The notes under the pieces were generated by a model that saw only the letters and a program-made list of their open reading frames with translations, did not search any database and was not told where the DNA came from. This document shows positions 59,218-64,000 of a stretch of DNA of 64,000 nt, piece after piece; positions within the stretch are counted from its first letter, which is position 1; every line of letters begins with the position of its first letter. The stretch lies in contig DATLZU010000062.1 of the NCBI GenBank assembly GCA_035573855.1, positions 1 to 64,000 on the forward strand, read 5' to 3'. Position numbers and translations under genes: made by a program. Origin of the DNA: DATLZU01 sp035573855. Its GTDB lineage: Bacteria > Nitrospirota > Nitrospiria > Nitrospirales > Nitrospiraceae.

Positions 59218-60228
59218 TTACACGTCGAGAGGGCCCTCCCCCTTGAGGTACTTTCGGAACCGCTCCATCAATTCGGCACCCAGAGTGCCTCCTTCCGGCT
59301 TCTTAGTGGCTGGATCGTTGAAATGCGCGCGGATTTCCTGCAGACGTTTCTCCGCCTGTTCGTTGCCCTGGAGGCGCTTGGTCTTCTGGAGCGCTGTCTC
59401 GAACGCATTGAAGGTCAGCTCGTTGTAGCCGAACGACCGGATGCGCTTCACCGCCTTCATCATCGCCTGATTTCGGAACATTGTGAGATGAGCAGAATCG
59501 ATCTCCTTGAGCCCCAACTTGCGCGCTCGGCGCTCGGCCGCCTTGCGGATGCCGCTCCGAACGAAATCTGGAGAAGCCTGAAGCCTCTTCCACGCTTCAT
59601 CGGTCCAGGCGATCCGCTCCTGCGGAGAGTTCCACAACTGGACCAACGTCATCTCGTCGATGCGGCTCAACCCTTTTTCGCGAGCCAAGTCCTCGGCATC
59701 GCGCTTGAGCATATCGCTCACAAAATCCAGCGCGATCGCCGGCGCGTCCTTGATTTTCTGCTGGAGGCGGGCCAACGCTTCCTCCGTCCATTCGACGGGC
59801 GGCCCCTCCGGTTCCCGGATGTCGCCCAAGGCCTCGACTTTTTCGAAGAGATCGACATTGACCTCGAGGTGGCCGCGTTCCTGAGCAATCTCTTCGGCGA
59901 TCTGCTTGATCATATAACGCATGAATTCCGGGACGGCCTCCAGCCGTTCACGAGCCGTGGCAGTCCAGGGAAGACGGCCTTTCGCTATTTGCTCGGCAGC
60001 GGCGGCCATATCGGCCCCGCCGCCCATGCGCCCCATCATCTGGCTCTTGAACTGTTCCAGGACCTGCACCGTGATTTCGGTGTAACCCAATTCGCGCGCC
60101 TTCTTTTCCGCCAGGCGCCGAACCATTCCCCGGAGGAACGCCGGGGCGCGCTCCAGGCGTTGAAGCGCGTCCTCCGTCCAGCGGATGTCGGAAACGACGG
60201 ACGGTTCCTGAGATTCGAGCGGCCCCAT
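59218..60228 (-). CDS. Protein with four PCP_red (ChlB C-terminal-like) repeats
   Basis: The 336-aa soluble protein is built from four repeats of about 45-55 residues: IRWTEDALQRLERAPAFLRG...KKARELGYTEIT, LPWTATARERLEAVPEFMRY...IAQERGHLEV, VEWTEEALARLQQKIKDAPA...LAREKGLSRI and IAWTDEAWKRLQASPDFVRS...RARKLGLKEI. The W-T-x-x-A-x-x-x-L...P...R...A...G pattern is that of PCP_red (PF08369), otherwise the C-terminal domain of light-independent protochlorophyllide reductase subunit B. No bacteriochlorophyll gene is nearby. It follows HU on the same strand. Role unknown. Confidence 0.85.
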   Translation of the reverse strand: MGPLESQEPSVVSDIRWTEDALQRLERAPAFLRGMVRRLAEKKARELGYTEITVQVLEQFKSQMMGRMGGGADMAAAAEQIAKGRLPWTATARERLEAVPEFMRYMIKQIAEEIAQERGHLEVNVDLFEKVEALGDIREPEGPPVEWTEEALARLQQKIKDAPAIALDFVSDMLKRDAEDLAREKGLSRIDEMTLVQLWNSPQERIAWTDEAWKRLQASPDFVRSGIRKAAERRARKLGLKEIDSAHLTMFRNQAMMKAVKRIRSFGYNELTFNAFETALQKTKRLQGNEQAEKRLQEIRAHFNDPATKKPEGGTLGAELMERFRKYLKGEGPLDV

Positions 60229-60254
60229 GGCTTCTTTTCCTTTCCGTCTGACGG

Positions 60255-60533
60255 TTACTTGTTGAGGAGTTCTTTCAGCTCCTTGCCGGCCTTAAAGAAG
60301 GGAACTTTCTTTGCAGGCACGGCCACCGTCGCGCCGGTCTTGGGATTGCGCCCCTCTTTCATCCGCCGCGCGCGGAGGCGAAAACTGCCGAATCCTCGGA
60401 TCTCGGTTTTATCCCCTTTTTTGAGCGAGTCACGGATGCTGTTGAAGACCGTATTCACTACGATCTCCGCTTGTCGCTTCGTCAACGTGGTGACTTGCTC
60501 AGAAACCCGCTCGATGATCTGTGCTTTCGTCAT
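60255..60533 (-). CDS. HU/IHF-family DNA-binding protein
   Basis: The 92-aa protein is a full-length HU/IHF: MTKAQIIERVSEQVTTLTKRQAEIVVNTVF, IRDSLKKGDKTEIRGFGSFRLRARRMKEGRNPKTGATVAVPAKKVPFFKAGKEL. The GFGSF motif and Arg-rich arm with proline tip are present. It bends DNA as a dimer. rpsA-sppA-HU linkage is common; IHF-beta versus HU is not decided. Confidence 0.94.
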   Translation of the reverse strand: MTKAQIIERVSEQVTTLTKRQAEIVVNTVFNSIRDSLKKGDKTEIRGFGSFRLRARRMKEGRNPKTGATVAVPAKKVPFFKAGKELKELLNK

Positions 60534-60574
60534 GGCGTACGCTCCTTCTTGACGCGTGATGTCCCGGTCTCGGG

Positions 60575-61474
60575 CTAGAACGCCATCAAGTATTTGAGAC
60601 TGACCCCGGTCTGCAAATCGATCTTCGGAAGACCGCCGAACAGCCGAGATTCGAGCAGCTCACGGATCGAGAATCGGCGCCGCGGTTCGACCACCCGAGG
60701 CTCGCCTTCGATTCCCGCCAGATCGGCGGCTAGCCTGATCGCATCGTCCAGATCGCCCAACTCGTCGACCAGTTTCGCCTCTTTCGCCTGGCGTCCCGTA
60801 AAGATCCGTCCGTCGGCCAAGGGTTGGACCTCCGCGACATCCAACGAGCGGCCCTCGGCTACCGCTTGAATGAACTGTTGGTGGACGTCGTCCATAACGG
60901 TCTGCAGGAGCCGCCGATCTTCGTCGCTCATCTTCCGGAGTGGAGACCCGATGTCCTTGAACCGGCCGCTTTTGATCACGACACCTTCGACTCCGATTTT
61001 TTTCAACAGCCCTTCCACATTGGCCATCTCCATGATCACGCCGATGCTGCCGGTCAACGTACCGGGATTGGCGATGATTCGATCGGTCGCGCAGGCAATG
61101 TAATAGCCGCCGGACGCCGCCACCGTTCCCATGGAAGCCACGACAGCCTTGTTGCTCTTGTTCCGCACCCGTTTGACCGCGTCGTAGATTTCCTGGGAAG
61201 GCACGACGCCACCGCCGGGACTGTCGATGCGCAGGACAATCGCTTTGATGGACGGGCTGTCGCCGAATTTCTTGAGTTCCCCGACGGTGGGCTGAGCGTC
61301 CAGGATCACCCCTTCCACCCGAATCAGAGCGATCCGGTCCTCCCAGGAGAGATCCAGATCGGGGAAGATCAGGTTGCTTAGGATGGTTAACCCCAGCCCG
61401 ATCGCGATCACCCAAAGAAGCAGCCGCAACGGTCGGCGACGAGGGGTCGGCTTTTCGGCTGCGTCATCGGTCAT
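60575..61474 (-). CDS. sppA: Signal peptide peptidase SppA
   Basis: The 299-aa protein has one N-terminal transmembrane helix (LLLWVIAIGLGLTILSNLIF) and a ClpP-like fold: VLRIDSPGGGVVPSQEIYDAV, MGTVAASGGYYIACATDRIIANPGTLTGSIGVI with catalytic Ser in AASGGYY, and catalytic Lys in LKKIGVEGVVIKSGRFKDIGSP. It digests leftover signal peptides. ATG 61474 is used; a TTG at 61483 could also start it. Confidence 0.94.
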   Translation of the reverse strand: MTDDAAEKPTPRRRPLRLLLWVIAIGLGLTILSNLIFPDLDLSWEDRIALIRVEGVILDAQPTVGELKKFGDSPSIKAIVLRIDSPGGGVVPSQEIYDAVKRVRNKSNKAVVASMGTVAASGGYYIACATDRIIANPGTLTGSIGVIMEMANVEGLLKKIGVEGVVIKSGRFKDIGSPLRKMSDEDRRLLQTVMDDVHQQFIQAVAEGRSLDVAEVQPLADGRIFTGRQAKEAKLVDELGDLDDAIRLAADLAGIEGEPRVVEPRRRFSIRELLESRLFGGLPKIDLQTGVSLKYLMAF

Positions 61475-61555
61475 AGGTTGCAATCCGTTTCCCGATTGTA
61501 CCGGCGGGCTGGCTCCTGAACGGACAGAGTGTACCGCGACCGGCGAGACTTGTCG

Positions 61556-63274
61556 TCAACCTTCAGCGGATTCGGCCTGCCCTCGCTTCCGACTTTGTTT
61601 CGCCGTCCGGCCCAGGCTTTGGTCAAGCGAGCCCTGCGCCGCGTGGAATTCGTCCACCTGTTTTCGCTCGGTGTCTAGCTGATGATCCCGGAGGCTCAAT
61701 GCGATCTTTCGTTCCTCCCGATCGACCTTGATAATCTTGGCGGTTACCTCGTCTTGCAGTCTGAACTTGTCTTCTAACCGCATCTGCGGTTCAAGCGCCG
61801 CCTCGCTGATGTGAATGAGTCCTTCCACACCCCCTTCCAACTCGACGAAAATACCGAAATCGGCGATCTTTGTGACCTTCCCCGTGGCAGAATCGCCAAC
61901 GCGGTATCGACCGGGAATGTCAACTTCCCACGGGTCTCGGGTGAGTTGCTTGTAACCGAGCGAAAGGCGTTCTTTTTCCTTGTCGATTCTGAGCACCACT
62001 GCCTCGACTTTCTGACCTTTTTTGAAGAGCTCGGAGGGATGCTTGATATGCTTGGTCCAGGACATGTCCGAAATATGGATCAGCCCGTCGATGCCTTCCT
62101 CCAGTCCGATGAAGGCCCCGAAGTCAGTCAAGCTTTTCACCTTGCCCTCGATCCGGGTTCCCGGAGGATACTTGGCCTCGACCATGTCCCAAGGATTGGG
62201 GGCCGTCTGTTTCATCCCCAGGGAGATCTTGCGGTTGGCAGGATCGACATTGAGCACAGCCGCTTCGACCTGATCTCCCACCGAGACGACGCGCGACGGA
62301 TGTCGAACTTCGTGCGTCCAGGACATTTCGGAGACATGCACCAGACCCTCCACACCCGGCTCCAGTTCCACGAACGCGCCGTAGTCCGTCAGGCTGACGA
62401 CTTTCCCGCGCACACGTGCGCCGACCGGATACTTGGCCGCCACGTTGGTCCAAGGGTCGGCCGATTTCTGTTTCAGACCGAGCGAAATACGGCCGGTTTC
62501 TCGATCGTACTTCAACACGGTCACTTCGACCTTGTCGCCAACGGTGAAGAGTTCGGAAGGATGGCCGACCCTTCCCCATGACATATCGGTGATGTGCAGC
62601 AACCCGTCAATGCCGCCCAGATCGATGAACGCCCCGTAGTCGGTGATGTTTTTGACCGTGCCCTGAATCAGTTGTCCTTCTTTCAAGGTAGACAGCGTAG
62701 TCTGCCGTTTCTTGTCCCGCGTTTCTTCCAGCAGAACGCGTCGCGAAACGACCACATTCCCGCGCCGGTGATTGATTTTGATGATCTTGAGGGGGAAGGT
62801 CTTCCCAATAAGGGAATCCAAATCGCGTACCGGATGGAGGTCGATCTGCGATCCGGGCAGGAACGCTTTGACGCCGATGTCGACCATCATACCGCCCTTG
62901 ATCCGTGAAATGATCTTGCCCTCAACGCTCTTTTCTTCCTTGTAGATTCGTTCCAGTTCCTCCCAAATTTTCATCTTGTCCGCTTTTTCCTTGGAAAGAA
63001 CCAGATTTCCTTCGGCGTCTTCGCGCTCCTCGATATAGACCTGCAGCCGGTCGCCGACTTTCAGGGTCGCCAGTTCCTCGCTGGAAAACTGGTCGGTAGG
63101 GATCATGCCCTCGGATTTGTACCCGATGTCGACCACGACCTTGTCTTTGCTGATCGCCACAACCCGCCCTTCGATGATGGTGCCTTCCTCGAAGTTTCGG
63201 AACGTCTCCTCGTACAATGCGGCGAGCGCAGTCCGATCCAACCGCTCTTCACTGGGCTTCGAAACCGTGTCCAT
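61556..63274 (-). CDS. rpsA: 30S ribosomal protein S1
   Basis: The 572-aa protein has six S1 RNA-binding domains: GTIIEGRVVAISKDKVVVDIG, VEGKIISRIKGGMMVDIG, IQGTVKNITDYGAFIDLGGIDGLLHITDMSWG, VRGKVVSLTDYGAFVELEPGVEGLVHVSEMSWT, IEGKVKSLTDFGAFIGLEEGIDGLIHISDMSWT, TGKVTKIADFGIFVELEGGVEGLIHISE. It helps 30S subunits bind mRNA leaders. Six domains and this length match proteobacterial-type S1. The cmk-plsC-rpsA order seen in many genomes is kept on the upstream side. Confidence 0.97.
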   Translation of the reverse strand: MDTVSKPSEERLDRTALAALYEETFRNFEEGTIIEGRVVAISKDKVVVDIGYKSEGMIPTDQFSSEELATLKVGDRLQVYIEEREDAEGNLVLSKEKADKMKIWEELERIYKEEKSVEGKIISRIKGGMMVDIGVKAFLPGSQIDLHPVRDLDSLIGKTFPLKIIKINHRRGNVVVSRRVLLEETRDKKRQTTLSTLKEGQLIQGTVKNITDYGAFIDLGGIDGLLHITDMSWGRVGHPSELFTVGDKVEVTVLKYDRETGRISLGLKQKSADPWTNVAAKYPVGARVRGKVVSLTDYGAFVELEPGVEGLVHVSEMSWTHEVRHPSRVVSVGDQVEAAVLNVDPANRKISLGMKQTAPNPWDMVEAKYPPGTRIEGKVKSLTDFGAFIGLEEGIDGLIHISDMSWTKHIKHPSELFKKGQKVEAVVLRIDKEKERLSLGYKQLTRDPWEVDIPGRYRVGDSATGKVTKIADFGIFVELEGGVEGLIHISEAALEPQMRLEDKFRLQDEVTAKIIKVDREERKIALSLRDHQLDTERKQVDEFHAAQGSLDQSLGRTAKQSRKRGQAESAEG

Positions 63275-63333
63275 GCGCGCTTCCTACATCCTCCGACCAC
63301 TGGTCGGGTGCTGATGGTTAAATGCACCAAGCC

Positions 63334-64000
63334 TTACTCAGCATTGTAAGACCTGGTGGCCAAGCGCCCGGCGGGCGTCTGGTCTTCCTGCCGATTCTCG
63401 TGCAACCTCTCCGGCGGAGGCACTTGCCCGAGTTCTGCGATCTTCGCCATCACGGTTCGGCTGACGTGACGATAGAAGGCTTTACCAGCGAACGGCTTCA
63501 CGCCGTCCGAAAAAACGATAGGCTCGCCGTACGTGACAGTGACCGGCCGAAAACGAGGCCACCATGCGCCGACCGGCAGGGCCTCATAGGTTCCCTTGAT
63601 GTAAGCGGGAATGACCGGGCAACGGGTTTGCGCGACGATGACACCGAGACCCGGCCGCCCGGGACGCAACTGCCCGTCAGCCGTTCGGCTGCCCTCAGGG
63701 AAAATCACCACCGCCTTTCCGGCTTTGATGAGCCTGATCGCTTTGCTGAAAGCCTCACGGTCCAGCCGACCCTGGCGCATCGGGATCCAGCCCAGCGCCT
63801 GCAAGATCGTGTTGAGCACCGGAACCGGAAACAGATCGTGTCGACCGAGAAACCAGACCCGCCGTCGGATGCCGCACCCCAGCAACGGGATATCGAGAAA
63901 ACTGGCGTGATTCGCCGCCACCAGAACGCCGCCCGTCCGAGGAATGTTCTCGCTGCCGATCGCCCGATACCGGAAACAGAGCCGGCCGATCGCTCTAAAC
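63334..64000 (-). CDS. plsC: 1-acyl-glycerol-3-phosphate acyltransferase (PlsC type), cut at the window edge
   Basis: At least 221 residues are visible and the frame is open past position 64000, so the N-terminus is missing. Seen are FRYRAIGSENIPRTGGVLVAANHASFLDIPLLG (catalytic NHxSxxD), LFPVPVLNTILQALGWIPMRQG, and FPEGSRTADGQLRPGRPGLG (acceptor-binding PEGSR). It adds the second acyl chain in phospholipid synthesis. It lies 60 bp upstream of rpsA; cmk may follow outside the window. Confidence 0.93.
   Translation of the reverse strand, partial: FRAIGRLCFRYRAIGSENIPRTGGVLVAANHASFLDIPLLGCGIRRRVWFLGRHDLFPVPVLNTILQALGWIPMRQGRLDREAFSKAIRLIKAGKAVVIFPEGSRTADGQLRPGRPGLGVIVAQTRCPVIPAYIKGTYEALPVGAWWPRFRPVTVTYGEPIVFSDGVKPFAGKAFYRHVSRTVMAKIAELGQVPPPERLHENRQEDQTPAGRLATRSYNAE

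Noticed and set aside
59323..60552. 409-residue plus-strand reading
   Set aside because: Antisense to the PCP_red and HU genes, both of which have clear domain matches.

Overview
The window looks like chromosomal DNA of a GC-rich, Gram-negative-type, autotroph-like bacterium. The best guess is a member of Nitrospirota (Nitrospira-like). This is an inference from the mix of single-chain glycine decarboxylase, many short exported or lipoprotein genes, slipin/NfeD, PCP_red repeats and the plsC-rpsA-sppA-HU block; no marker gene here settles it. There is no rRNA, no transposase and no phage gene. One tRNA-Arg is present.

Left end (1-8.9 kb): a defence island. A CRISPR array of 18 identical 36-nt repeats opens the window and probably continues to the left. 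One repeat-to-repeat interval is 420 nt instead of 33-37 nt and carries an internal fragment of a DUF1257/DUF2997-like gene. After a frameshifted redoxin pseudogene, a protoglobin with a divergent HxlR regulator, REP-like repeats and a small exported protein comes a compact plus-strand operon: CARF-HEPN RNase (TIGR02710 type), cas2, cas1, a second degenerate cas1-like gene, a second cas2 and cas6. No cas10 or other effector gene is in the window. The paired adaptation module, with one canonical and one active-site-depleted Cas1, is the most unusual feature.

8.9-26.6 kb: an envelope-stress type set (response regulator, histidine kinase, HtrA protease), a lone succinate dehydrogenase/fumarate reductase flavoprotein, glycine decarboxylase GcvP, then a salvage pair (nucleoside hydrolase, ribokinase) and a SUMF1-domain protein bracketed by two paralogous exported proteins. 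A run of minus-strand genes follows: exported proteins, a haem-oxygenase-like diiron protein, a TPR protein, a coiled-coil lipoprotein, and an endonuclease V/mismatch uracil glycosylase operon dedicated to deaminated bases.

26.6-46.5 kb: mostly minus-strand housekeeping genes: a 58-aa Lys/Glu-rich exported peptide, NUDIX hydrolase, GcvT, FKBP isomerase, FIST sensor, P1 peptidase, MBL-fold RNase-like protein, LOG-family protein, tandem BamE-like lipoproteins, GNAT, DUF502, Trm112-like protein, several small proteins, tRNA-Arg, an RRM protein, aroE-aroK, an SDR and TrmI. A plus-strand NfeD protease-slipin pair follows.

46.5-64 kb: a sigma-70 factor, a second HtrA-like protease, LipB, glutamate dehydrogenase, an exported truncated haemoglobin with a divergent LysR regulator, a D,D-carboxypeptidase, an FG-GAP repeat lipoprotein, a four-repeat PCP_red protein, HU/IHF, SppA, ribosomal protein S1 and a PlsC-type acyltransferase cut by the window edge. 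GcvP, GcvT and LipB together supply most of a glycine cleavage/lipoylation pathway; GcvH and the L-protein are not here.
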